DNA of 64,000 nt. Origin: Canna indica (lineage: Eukaryota > Streptophyta > Magnoliopsida > Zingiberales > Cannaceae). The DNA is taken from the NCBI GenBank assembly GCA_034359265.1, contig CP136891.1, forward strand, positions 80,654,501-80,718,500, read 5' to 3'. The number at the start of each line of letters is the position of its first letter. Position 1 is the stretch's first letter. Made by a program: the position numbers and the translations under genes. A model generated the notes under the pieces. The model worked only from the letters and a program-made list of their open reading frames with translations, was not told where the DNA came from and did not search any database. Below are positions 49,646-59,379 of the stretch, piece after piece.

Positions 49646-50573
49646 GGGTAAATTACACTGACCTTGAGGCATGTTTGGTACCCTGTATAAGTATCCTGTA
49701 TAGTATTAGAATAATACTATACAATGTTTGGGAAGAATATTAACTAATACCTGCACTAAAAATAGTATTAAAAGCTGTCATAAGGTGTATTAGTAATACA
49801 CTCTCAAAGCTCTTCATTAGCCTGCACGAGAATTTTCAATATTTTGGATACTTATTTTACCTCCGGCCAAAAGTTTAAAAATATATAAAAAATATTATAA
49901 AAATAATTTTAATTTATGAAATATTTTTAATGATAAAATATATTATATAATTTTTATATTATATTATATTATATTATATTATACAGGTTAGTCAATACAT
50001 ACTAGTACTATACAGGCTAGTACATGTGTGCACCAAACACTATATAATAATAGTACAATACAGACTAGTACTATACATGCTAGTCAATACAGACTAATAC
50101 TATACATGTTAGTACTATACGGTGTACCAAATGAGCTCCTGATGTTTAATGAAATTACATTGACCTTCCCTCTATTTGTCCAGGTGACACTCATCTCCCC
50201 TGTAACTAACGGTGTTAAATGCAATCTAAGATTTCTCTCTTATGCCAATCGCTGAAAAATCATTAAAATGCATGCATAAAATAATTGAATAAATATTTTT
50301 AAAATAAAAAATTTAAGAAATTATTTTATTATTTAATATTTTTTACGAAATTAATGCTAGTTGAATGTGAAAATTAAATATTAAGCACCCGTGAGGGGAA
50401 AATATGAGAGAATGTGCAGTGCATATGACACACACTCCACTAGTAATTTTCGTTAGTAGGGGAGATTTGTGTAATCTTTTATAAAATTCAAAGGGTCACA
50501 AAACAAAATTACAAATAGAGGAGATGTCAGTGTAATTTCACTAAATCTCAGGAAAGGTCAATATAATTTACCC
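49646..50573. mobile_element. Mutator-type MITE containing a second MITE
   Basis: Terminal inverted repeats start GGGTAAATTACACTGACCTT at 49646-49665 and, read in reverse from 50573, GGGTAAATTATATTGACCTT; 18 of 20 positions match. The flanking 9-mers aaagaaaat (49637-49645 and 50574-50582) are identical. A 9-bp duplication with long inverted ends is the Mutator-like signature. The line gaaattacattgacctt at about 50151-50167 repeats the terminal sequence internally. Subtracting the inner insertion leaves about 456 bp of non-coding sequence. Confidence 0.85.
49668..50139. mobile_element. Inner MITE with TTTGGTAC ends
   Basis: The left end GGCATGTTTGGTACCCTGTA pairs with the right end read in reverse, GGAGCTCATTTGGTACACCG. 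TGA flanks both sides (49665-49667, 50140-50142). Inside, TAGTACTATACA-type lines recur many times (49690-49730, 49998-50120), with an (ATATT)n run near 49957-49983. The 3-bp duplication and TTTGGTA end suggest PIF/Harbinger origin, although TGA is not the usual TWA. Confidence 0.65.
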
Positions 50574-50582
50574 AAAGAAAAT

Positions 50583-50668
50583 TTGAATGCGCTGCTATCC
50601 ATTTATTTTCTCCAGGATTACCTATCCTCTCATCAGTCTCCTGTGTCTTTGCTTTCATGTTTACCAAG
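50583..50668. other. Short spacer after the MITE
   Basis: Unique-looking sequence between the Mutator-type MITE and the possible small gene at 50669. CT-rich stretches (ctcatcagtctcctgtgtct) could be a leader or intron end. Confidence 0.3.
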
Positions 50669-51454
50669 ATGGGTGTGCTCCAAGAAGATGACATAAATTG
50701 GCAGTTGCAGAATCAAAGTGGCAATCCAGGCTTCATAACCACCTTCAAAGCTTCAATGCATCAGCCTCACCATGACATGAACAAGTATGCAATCTTTACC
50801 AACCATATCTAAGCAATATATACTCCAAATTTGGTTGGGCATGAAGGTGGAATAATAAATATTAATAAAACAACAATGACCACGTAGATAGTTGCAAACA
50901 TTCTACTGAACTTTTGCTCTTTTCAATCTGGGAATCAAGAGCAACACTATTTTTTTCTCTCTGCAAACTAAAGTCACATTATTTAAATACAGAAACAAAC
51001 ATTAGAAGCTATTCTTTACATCAAAATCCGTTCAAACAAGACTAGAAATTTGCATAACTAGTGGATCCAAGTTTCAAACTCGAAGACATACATGCTCTTC
51101 ACCATCTCATATTTTCTAGGCTGCAGAATGAGCTCTTGTTCACCAAGGATGGCTGATAATAAGGCGGCTGCGGTGGATGGCTCTGCAGAGCACCCACACA
51201 ATGGAATGGACTGCAGAAGTGGCTATCCGAAACTTGATCTGCCCTCGCTTGGGAATGAGCCTTCTACTAGCACCACCAGCAGTAGCAGCCGCCATCTTGA
51301 TCATCTGCGCGCAGTTGCAATTAGGAAGAAGAAGAAGAAGATGATGATGAGAATTGAAGGAGGAAAGAAGAAGAAGAAGCTGCTTTCTGAAGCTGGAAAT
51401 GCGACAGTGGACTTATCTGGTTTGTTTGTCTCTACCTTGGACTTATATTTATAG
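50669..51454 (+). CDS. Possible small two-exon gene of unknown function
   Basis: Exon 1, from the ATG at 50669 (MGVLQEDDINWQLQNQSG...), ends at a GT donor at 50785. Two AG acceptors seven bases apart fit the second exon. Using 51120, the frame stops quickly (about 50 residues, ending LLFTKDG). Using 51127, it runs to 51454 and yields about 148 residues: SGYPKLDLPSLGNEPSTSTT, a Ser run, then Lys-rich segments (RKKKKKMMMR, GGKKKKKLL). I recognise no domain. The polar, low-complexity composition could mark either a fast-evolving small nuclear protein or a chance frame. It is listed because the frame is intact and splice sites are good, but it may not be a gene. Confidence 0.25.
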
Positions 51455-54169
51455 GGGATTCGAGATCTTGCTGATCATTGAAAGCTAGCTTCAATTCCTC
51501 TGTGATTGACTTGGGAAACTGGATTTCTGGTGGCATAGTAGGGGACAGCAATTGAAACCAGCTGGAATTTGTCTGTTTCTAAATTGACTCTTAGATTCCA
51601 CAGTTTTGAGATGAATTAAGTAGGATTCCTGCTGAAGTAGTTGGGCCTACTTTTGACCCATAGGAACATAAATCCTGGGGTTTGCTGGATTTAGTTCAAG
51701 AGAGCAGCACTAATCTTGAGCCATTGTCACTTAATTGCAGTTCTTGAAGCACAATATGCAGCTCGACAGCTTCTTGTGAGGAAGGATATTAATTAAGTAT
51801 ATTATGTCTGGAAACATGAAATATTAAAGTCAACAGGGAGAGAAAGAGAGAGAAGATTTGATTATCTATAAGCATTAGTTGGTACACTAGGTTTGCCGCA
51901 GGTGGAAATGTAAAGTGGAATGGTCGATTGCTGCTACTTGAGGTTTCTAGATTCAACATTAGAGTAGGCAGTCACTGTTTGGATAAGTATATTTCAATTA
52001 CTCAATTTTAATAAAAATATCTTTTTCTAGAAATGCAATGCAATTAGTCAGGGTAAGATAAGTAGAAGAACATCTTCATGCTTACTGAGCTACATAATGC
52101 CTCAAGAAAATGTTAAAAGGGGGATGATTAAGTAATTATCTACTAATCAACCTCATCCGTGGCTGTATATTATTTCTTTTCTAAGGAGGTCTTTACTCCT
52201 CACATTATTTATAGCTTGTAAAGTGTGGATTATTACTGCTAGATATTATATGTCAGGTTAGATTCCTTGCAATCTAGACAAGATCTTTATTTGTTGTTAC
52301 ATATGATACTTTTGTTAGGATATTTGACCAATGAGTTACAAGTTTTTGAACATTTTGACCTGAATGTGTCTTCAATTATTGATTTCTTTGACAAAATAAG
52401 TGTCGGCTCCATTAAAACAATTCAATATAAAGAAGTTGGTCAAACTCAGTCAGTCTGGTCAAAAAATTCTAATATCATGATACCATCAATATGTTGGACC
52501 AAGACTACCAAGTTAGGCTTTTCAAACAACTGGTTGAAGGAACCCAACCGAAGCCCAAAACTGAGCAGGCTGGGCCATGTTATCTAATGTTGTTAATAAA
52601 AGTATATAATCATTTGTTAATCAAGGTCTGGGTCATATTTGTGCATGTTTAAGGAATATTTGGTACACAGCACAAGGTGAGACAGATGATCATATCAATG
52701 GATTAAGTGGTAATGCAGCCACCTATTTAGCACATTGGTCTATTACTTATCAAGTGGAACATGTCTCACAAAGATGAGTTATATGAGGAGATTCCTTCAA
52801 CATGATGCCAAAGTCTAGAGCTTGTGTGATCTGTCTTGAAATTTTCATATGCAACTCTTGTTAGCTCCATGAGTGACACTGACAGCCTATATCGAGGCAC
52901 TGAAGAATGCAAAGGCCACCTTTTGATTCCCTAATGGAAGGCACCCTCACTTTAAAGGAAAGCTAAAGAAGATTAGCCAACTCTGCTACATTGTTCTTAA
53001 ATAGAAATGGGGTCCTGAAGTGGAAAGATACTTTACTATATGATAAGTAGCAAAATCATAACAATTATTTTATTAGTTTGTTACATCACCTGAAAAAGTC
53101 ATGATATAAAAAAGAAAAGATGTAAAATTAATAATTGTTTTTTTTAAAAAAAAATGTTCAGTCAATATGGCAACTTTGGCTAAATTTACTTAGAATTGGA
53201 GTTTACCAAATTCTATTGATTCTTGACAGACCTTCAATGAAACTGAGTTCAAAACCAGTTATCTGATCCAGTATTCAAAGGATTGATAGGATGACAAATT
53301 GACAATGGAGGTATATATGCCTCAACTGAGAAACAAAGTGAACAAAGGAGTAAGGAGTAAGTAGAGACAGGGAAGACATCTTTTCCCTGTCTTCCTGCTT
53401 GCACCTTCTCATGCGAGCAACTTGACCCACTCCATCAAAGTCTCTGTGGTTTGAGGTATTCTCATCCTCTTTGGAAGAGACAATGCATTGCCTGGCAAAA
53501 CTTTTCTCTGTCTTCTTCTTCTTACCAGTTTCACTTTTAGATTGTTTATAGTCTTCAAATGTAGTGAGTGTTTCATGGAGGATTCAGAGCAGGAGACACT
53601 TGTCATTAACTGTGCTTTACAAGTCAACAACATTGAAATGTCCCAGCCTCCCAGGCGCCTGATTGCATATCCCCTGCAAGCCTGACATGGATTTGTCTTT
53701 GCTTATTAGCAAAAGATTAAGCCATGCTTGAAGAGATTGGGATGGAAATATTTATGGTTTGTTTTAGATTGCCCATCAGTAACCAGATAACATGCAAAGC
53801 TAATGATAGGGTAGAAAAGTTCACTCCTGTTTTGGTATCAATAGACTGCCATTGATTGGTTTCTTTACATAGTTTGTCAAAGAGTACTTATTTAAGGTTA
53901 TGTGTGCTGCCTATTTGATATATATACTAATATACAGACACATCAATTGAATCAATCCCCTTGATATTTGAAGAGAGAAGTATTACATTGAACATTATCA
54001 AATTAATTAAAATTGACAAGACTCTGGCAACGATTTTGCATGCCTAGAAGCTTTTAGACATTAAGACAAGAAGGAAAACAAAAGTGCTAAATAGATTTCA
54101 CAATTTGAAAGGATCCTCCATTTAGAATTCATCCATCATTAGCCATTCATGTTCTTCCAGAATCCTTGA
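51455..54169. other. Intergenic DNA, no supported gene
   Basis: AT-rich, with short frames at 52267-52587 (+) and 53409-53633 (-) that show no recognisable domain. A GA-rich run lies at about 51836-51856 and an A-run at about 53143-53153. Nothing else stands out. Confidence 0.4.
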
Positions 54170-54702
54170 CTACTTACCCTGCAAATCAGGAAGAACTAAT
54201 ATCAGAAAGAAGAAAGATGAAGCATTTTCTAGAGCATGCAGATTAACTTTTAGAACCAAAATCTTACATATGATTTCTTGCAGTGAAGAATCGCATCATT
54301 GATGGAAATATCAGCATTGCTGCGGCACCACTCTATGCTTGAAGAATCCGTGCATCTCTTCGTTGTCTTGGATGAAGTCAACCTCAAATCTCTTATCTTC
54401 TTACACAAGGTCTTCAGGAGGCACAAGCGCTTCCAAAGAATCCTCTTCGAAGCAGCCGGTGACTTTGGATTTGCATTTCTTGTGTTTTCTGCTGAACTGA
54501 AGCGAGCTGATGAATTCAGTGAACTCGATGGAGCAGTAGCTTGATGAAACACTGAAGACTCTTCTGTTCTTTGGCAATCCAAGTGGAATCCACTGACATC
54601 GATCTTCCAACCACGCATGGAGGTGCTGTCGTCGGCTGAGCGGCGGCCGATCGAGCACCTGGAAGAGAAGCTGTCCTTCAAGACCTGTGCTGAGGACTCC
54701 AT
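54170..54702 (-). CDS. Uncharacterised small basic plant protein
   Basis: The ATG at 54702 opens a 145-codon exon (54702-54268). A good donor (GTAAGAT) follows, and an acceptor TTTGCAG lies before 54178. Joining gives a 9-nt last exon (54178-54170) coding Gly-Lys-stop, for 147 residues. Without splicing the frame reads through to 54250 (150 residues). The N-terminus is Ser-rich (SSRCSIGRRSADDS). The middle has a Ser/Ala run, and the C-terminal half is basic and helical (SPAASKRILWKRLCLLKTL). The end, ISINDAILHCKKSY, recalls the closing helix of a family of small uncharacterised plant proteins. There are no signal or membrane segments. I infer a soluble, possibly nuclear or membrane-peripheral protein. 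The 5' region holds an (AT)n run at 54790-54808 that could be a TATA region. Confidence 0.6.
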
Positions 54703-55063
54703 GGAAGCTGCAAGATGTGGTGGTGTAGAGTTTGTGGGAGGAGAAGAGGAGGCGATTTGAAGAAATAGAGTTTTGAGTCATGGAAACTAATTATATATAT
54801 ATATATAAACTAATTTTAAGCATCATCATCAATCAAATCATCATTCTACACTAATTTTAAAGTTGATAAATAACTTTAAAAAATAAGAGGAAAGATATCC
54901 TCATCCACTTAAATATAATATATTGAAAATAAATACATAATGATCTTGGATCATGTTACAGTTTTGGATTAAACTCATAATTTGATCTCTTGAGTGTAAT
55001 ACATACTTTTCAGTCAGCCAATGTGAGAAGACCATCAAAATGCTGCAAGCATTATTTTACAGT
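54703..55063. other. Spacer between two minus-strand genes
   Basis: It contains the 5' region of the gene at 54702 and the 3' region of the transporter. The (AT)n tract at 54790-54808 lies about 90 bases upstream of the ATG, a reasonable TATA position. No gene is seen. Confidence 0.45.
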
Positions 55064-58000
55064 TTAAACCACATCTCGACTCTTCCCCTCCAACTTGGAT
55101 GACTTGTACCACTTCGCGCAGACGACAAACACTAGAAAGTCAACGCTGGTCAGCGCCGCCAACATGAAGTAAAATCTATCCAAATGCCCGCGGTTGAGGT
55201 CCTCCGGAATCCATCCCTCCCGGCCGCCACTCGTCGTCGCGTCCAGCACAGCCGTCACGATCACGTCGCTGAAGAAGTTCCCGAACGAGATCGACGCCAT
55301 GCAGAGCGCGCTCGCGAAGCTCTTCATCCCGTCCGGCGCCTGCCGGTTGAAGAACTCCAGCTGCCCGACGTACATGAACACCTCCGACGCCCCAATCAGC
55401 GCGTACTGCGGCACCTGCCACATTATGTGCAGCGACGACGCCGGCGGTGAGGAGCCCACGACTGCCCGCTTCAGCCGGAAGTTCTCCACCGCGCCCGCCG
55501 CGATCATGGCGGCAACGGCGATGACGAGGCCGACGCCCATCCGCTGGAGCTCGGTGAGCCCCCCGGCCACGGGGTTTTTCTTGAGGAGGCGGACGAGCGG
55601 GTCTAGGAGGCGGCGGGAGAGGAAGATGAATGCGGCGACGCTGAGGATGTCGAAGGCGGACATGCTCGAGGGCGGGATGGAGAAGGCGCCGACGACGGTG
55701 CGCATGGCGGCGCCCTGGACGACGAAGAGGGAGGCCATCTGGGTGAAGACGACGGAGTAGAGGATGGTGCAGAGCCAGATGGGGAGGAGGCGCAGCACGC
55801 ACTTGACTTCTTCCACCTGCGCAATGGGGCAGAGCCGCCATGGGTCGCGGAGGACCGCCTGCTCCCGGAGGGTGAAATCGTCGGAGTTGACGACGGCGGC
55901 TCGGTCCAAAAACCTATATATGCAATATAATTAATGTAATTAATATAATTAATCAAATTATTTAGACCAATCATCATCTAATGTAATTAATTAAAGCCAA
56001 ATTAGCGATGAGCGGGTCGTAGTACTCTATATTTTTTATAATATTATAAAGACCTGTTCCTAGATTTTGATTCATGGAATTTAGAGTCGGATTCTATCCG
56101 AAAATTATGATATAGAATAGGTTTCTAGTACCTTGTTAGTACATGTTAATGAACAAATTTCAGTATAAGTTTTGAGTATCATGTTAGAATTTGTTCATCT
56201 ATAGATTTTAAGTATCCTGGTGAAATTTGTAAATGAACATGTTCATGATATCCCGTTGGGACATGTCCATTTACAAATTCTGAGGTACAAGTTCTAGGTG
56301 TCGATTCTAATTTCGATTTTGGATACTTGATGTGTTGGACTCGAAATCGAAATCGATTTTAACCAATTTCTTAATTTTTATCTCGGATCCTATCCAAATT
56401 TAATTTGCGTCTTATCAAAATCTATCCGATATTCATGCACACCTTAATTAAAGCCAAATGCAAACTTACTTGAAGCCCTCGGTATGAAGCATCTTCCTGC
56501 ACCCGTTGCTTTCTTTGATCTCCTCATCAACCTCGTACAGATCTTCGCCACCTGGCGGCACCTCAACCCTCCATTTTCTCAACGCGGCAACGGCAACCTG
56601 GCAGATCCTGGAGAGCGGATTGCCACCTGGCCTGAAGTGCCTGTACCTAACGGTCCCACACAAGAAGAGGACGAGTGCCACGATGGCGGATGACGTGGAG
56701 GCCCAAAAGCCCAACGCCCACATGCCATGGTCTTCGAGGTAGCTCAAGAAGGTGTTCGAGAAAAGCGAGCCCAAGTTGAGGGCGAGGTAGAAGTAGCTGA
56801 AGAAGGAGATCTTCGAGTGGGCCTCTCTCGGGTCCTCCTCGTCGAACTGGTCCGCCCCGAAGCTGGCGATGTTGGGTTGGTAGCCTCCGTTCCCGAGGGC
56901 GACCATGTAAATGGCCAAGTAGAACATGCCAAGCTCGAAGTTGGAGTGAGCTCTACAAGGGTTTTGGTGATCGCCGCACCCTGATGGGTTTACCAAGAAC
57001 AGATGCGAGGAGAGTGATAACATCACCAAGCCCTGTTAGCGAAAGGAAGAGTTAGAGCCTATGAGGCACGGAAACTTTCCGTGGGTTAATGTTTCCGTGT
57101 CGGAAATATTTCGGAAACCTAAACTCTTAAAAACCTCGAGGAAACATGTCGGAAACTTTTGAGGGAGTTTCCAATCAAGTCATGGAAATTGATGAGTTTA
57201 TACACTATGATATAATGCAAAAATTAATAGGAATGCATTGTAATAAAGTGCAGAATACGATGGAAAAAAAGTAGTAGTAGAAAATAGTTGATAAAGTGAA
57301 AAAATTGATGTAGAAGAAAAGATATATGGTGAAACTTATAAACATATTATGAATATTTTAAAATATTTTTATGAATACTTATATTTTAAAATTATTATAT
57401 AATATTAATTATAGAAAAATATATTTATTTAGCGTTTCTTTAACGTTTCCGTGTCCTATATTTTTGAAGATCAACGTTTCTTTGTTTCGTTTCGTTTCGT
57501 TTCGATCGTGTCAACGTTTTCCGTTTCCGTTTTTATGCTGCATAGGTTAGAGCAGCAGTCAATGGAGAAGATGCATATACGTATTGTTTCTAGGATACTT
57601 ACGAGAACAAAGATTACTTGGAAGATGGCACAAGTCTTGTATCTTCCCCAGTAGGAGTCGCTGAGGAATGCACCGACGAGGGAGAAGATGTAGACGGTGC
57701 CAGTCCATTTGCTGACGTTGTTGGCGGCGTCGGCGTTGTTCTGCTGCAGCACCCGCGTCAGGAAGAGGACGAGGTTGACGTTAACCCCGAAGAAAGCCAG
57801 TGTTGCCAGGCCTTGATTCACTGCAATGGATCCAAAGTATTAGTTTCCATCACCACTTCTTACTATGAGTAGAGCACTTATTGTAGCATATTATGAAGAA
57901 ATAATTACCAAGCAAAACGGACCCAGCCAACCATCCACCGGACTTCTCTTTGGTAGCTAGGTTTCCTCTGAAGTCCACAGAGCCATCCAAGGTATATTCA

Positions 58001-58712
58001 TAGTGTGTCACTCTTGCTCCATCACCTTCCACTGTCAGTGCTCCTTTATTCGTCTGAACATCTTTTGCTTCTAGGTATTCCTTCTTCTGCAGTTACAGCA
58101 CAACAAAGCTTAGTTAATCTCCTCAGATGTCTTCTAATTAATGCATAGGTTCAGGGTATTTGTTACATGCCTATGCTCATTAGTTACTATCTATACTGAT
58201 CAGGATATAAGTATCCCTGTCTAGAGAATCCTTGACTATTAGATCAAAAGGATATGCTTGGTTGAGTTCATAGAATTGATTACAACAACAATAACATGTA
58301 AATCCTAAGCATTTGACAATAAGTCTTTTTATGGAGCATCATACATTCCTATATTGTTTGATGTGGTGCTTTTAGTAACTTGTCAAACACCTTTGTGATG
58401 CTAATCATTTGATAAGGCCAAAATTTCTTCCCAACACATTTCCACTCTTTGATGTAGTAACATCCCTTTTTACCACAATATCCAAGCAATTAAATTTAAA
58501 GAAAGAGCATTAGTACTATCACCTAATTCTTTGTTAAGTTTGTTGATACTTTGAAGTTTGAACAGGATTTGACTAAATCAATTCTCTACTCATGTAAACT
58601 AAAACTTATTGCAGAGAAAGAACCGAGAATAATGATCTTTGTTTGTGAACATAAGTAAGAATTATGAGATACTGAAAGTTTTAGATACCTTAGGCTCAGC
58701 CATGCCCACCAT
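55064..58712 (-). CDS. NPF7: NRT1/PTR family transporter, NPF7 subfamily
   Basis: Five exons, high to low: 58712-58689, 58086-57909, 57820-57603, 57032-56470 and 55913-55064, all GT-AG and in frame, give 610 residues. The ATG at 58712 is the only one in the first exon's open frame apart from one three codons later. About twelve membrane segments follow in major-facilitator order. Landmarks are SGGWLAGSVLLVNQGLATLA (first segment), FLSDSYWGRYKTC, IYMVALGNGGYQPNIASFGA with DQFDEEDP, the loop to GFKFLDRAAVV, EEVKCVLRLLPIWLCTILYS, ASEVFMYVGQLEFF and GHLDRFYFMLAALT. The set matches NPF7.2/NPF7.3, plasma-membrane nitrate or proton/potassium carriers of vascular tissue. The ExxER/K proton motif of most family members is missing from segment 1 (VNQGLATLA), as in NPF7. 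The last exon is strongly GC-rich. Introns 3 and 4 carry insertions. Confidence 0.92.
56003..56443. mobile_element. Insertion in NPF7 intron 4 flanked by a 16-bp direct repeat
   Basis: The 16-mer ttaattaaagccaaat occurs exactly at 55987-56002 and 56444-56459. Between them lies a 441-bp non-coding sequence starting TAGCGATGAGCGGG and ending, read in reverse, GGTGTGCATGAATATCGG. Its interior has repeated CATGTTCAT/ACAAATT lines and TCGATTTCGA motifs. The ends resemble the TAGGGGTGAGC hAT type. A 16-bp duplication is too long for hAT and fits LINE/SINE insertion better, yet there is no poly-A end. The class is unresolved. Confidence 0.55.
57059..57545. mobile_element. hAT-like element, GGAAAC family, in NPF7 intron 3
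   Basis: An exact 8-bp duplication GTTAGAGC flanks it (57051-57058 and 57546-57553). The left end CTATGAGGCACGGAAAC pairs with the right end read in reverse, CTATGCAGCATAAAAACGGAAAC. GGAAAC/GTTTCC motifs fill both subterminal regions (57069-57195, 57433-57530). It is non-coding. It fills most of the 570-bp intron and stops 26 bases short of exon 4 on the transcribed strand. The CTATG terminus departs from the usual hAT YARNG. Confidence 0.8.
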
Positions 58713-59234
58713 GGAAATGTATGGTACAAAGGAATACAGAAGATGAAGCAGGAGAGGTATGAAGGTGAGTTGGTTCTTAGAGGATGGAACCATTGGACTT
58801 ATATAGGCCACAGAGTTTGAAGTGGATGGTTACAAAATCAGGGAGCATCATGGATGATGCCATAAGCATTTAAAAAAAGATATGCAACATATGTCCCTAT
58901 CACTAGTGATTTTTTTTTCTTTTTTTCTTTCTCACAATTTACTGGATGCAGAAAAAGGATTTGTTGGAGTTCCTCATTAGACAGCAAATAGAGATATATT
59001 AACAGTCACCCTTCTGAAATTTGGAATTCCACCAACCATATATAGCACAGCAAGGTACTTTTATGTTAGAAGAGAATTTCATGCTAACATCATTGCTCAT
59101 CCAAGCTTAGCATGCCCAATATACGTCAGTAAAGACTCACCCAGTGCATATTTCTGGTAAGAAAACAGTAACTGTTTTTTTCTCTGGGGCAAGAGTTTAG
59201 TCTGCTTCTTGAAGCCAAAAGGAATGTGTTACAT
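58713..59234. promoter_or_regulatory. Upstream region of the NPF7 transporter
   Basis: It precedes the minus-strand ATG at 58712. On the plus strand ggacttatataggcc at about 58794-58808 reads GGCCTATATAAGTCC on the minus strand, a good TATA box about 85-90 bases upstream of the start codon. Farther up the sequence is AT-rich with no recognisable motif. Confidence 0.6.
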
Positions 59235-59379
59235 GCCAATAAGGACTGATGTTATCACTTATTTTCGCTGTTTTGGTTGCTGGAAATTTTGAAAATAGTT
59301 GACTGGTGGGGAGAGAGATATATGGAGAGTTGTATTTGAAAAACCCAGATATGCATTTTTCCTTCTCATTCACTCATAT
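59235..59379. repeat. Left inverted-repeat arm flanking retrotransposon debris
   Basis: This arm, beginning gccaataaggactgatgtta, is the reverse complement of 61413-61567 with scattered differences and one small gap. Just beyond its inner edge tttatagact reads AGTCTATAAA on the minus strand, a TATA-like site. The arm therefore resembles the transcription-start part of a long terminal repeat in minus orientation. Confidence 0.7.

Noticed and set aside
52267..52587. 106-codon plus-strand frame
   Set aside because: No domain, no neighbouring exons and low-complexity surroundings; likely chance.
53409..53633. Basic minus-strand frame (KLVRRRRQRK)
   Set aside because: The frame opens further upstream through a splice-like TTGCAGGG, but no partner exons or family could be recognised.
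55176..55841. 221-codon minus-strand frame in another phase of the last NPF7 exon
   Set aside because: His/Arg/Pro-rich shadow frame caused by the high GC content of the real exon.
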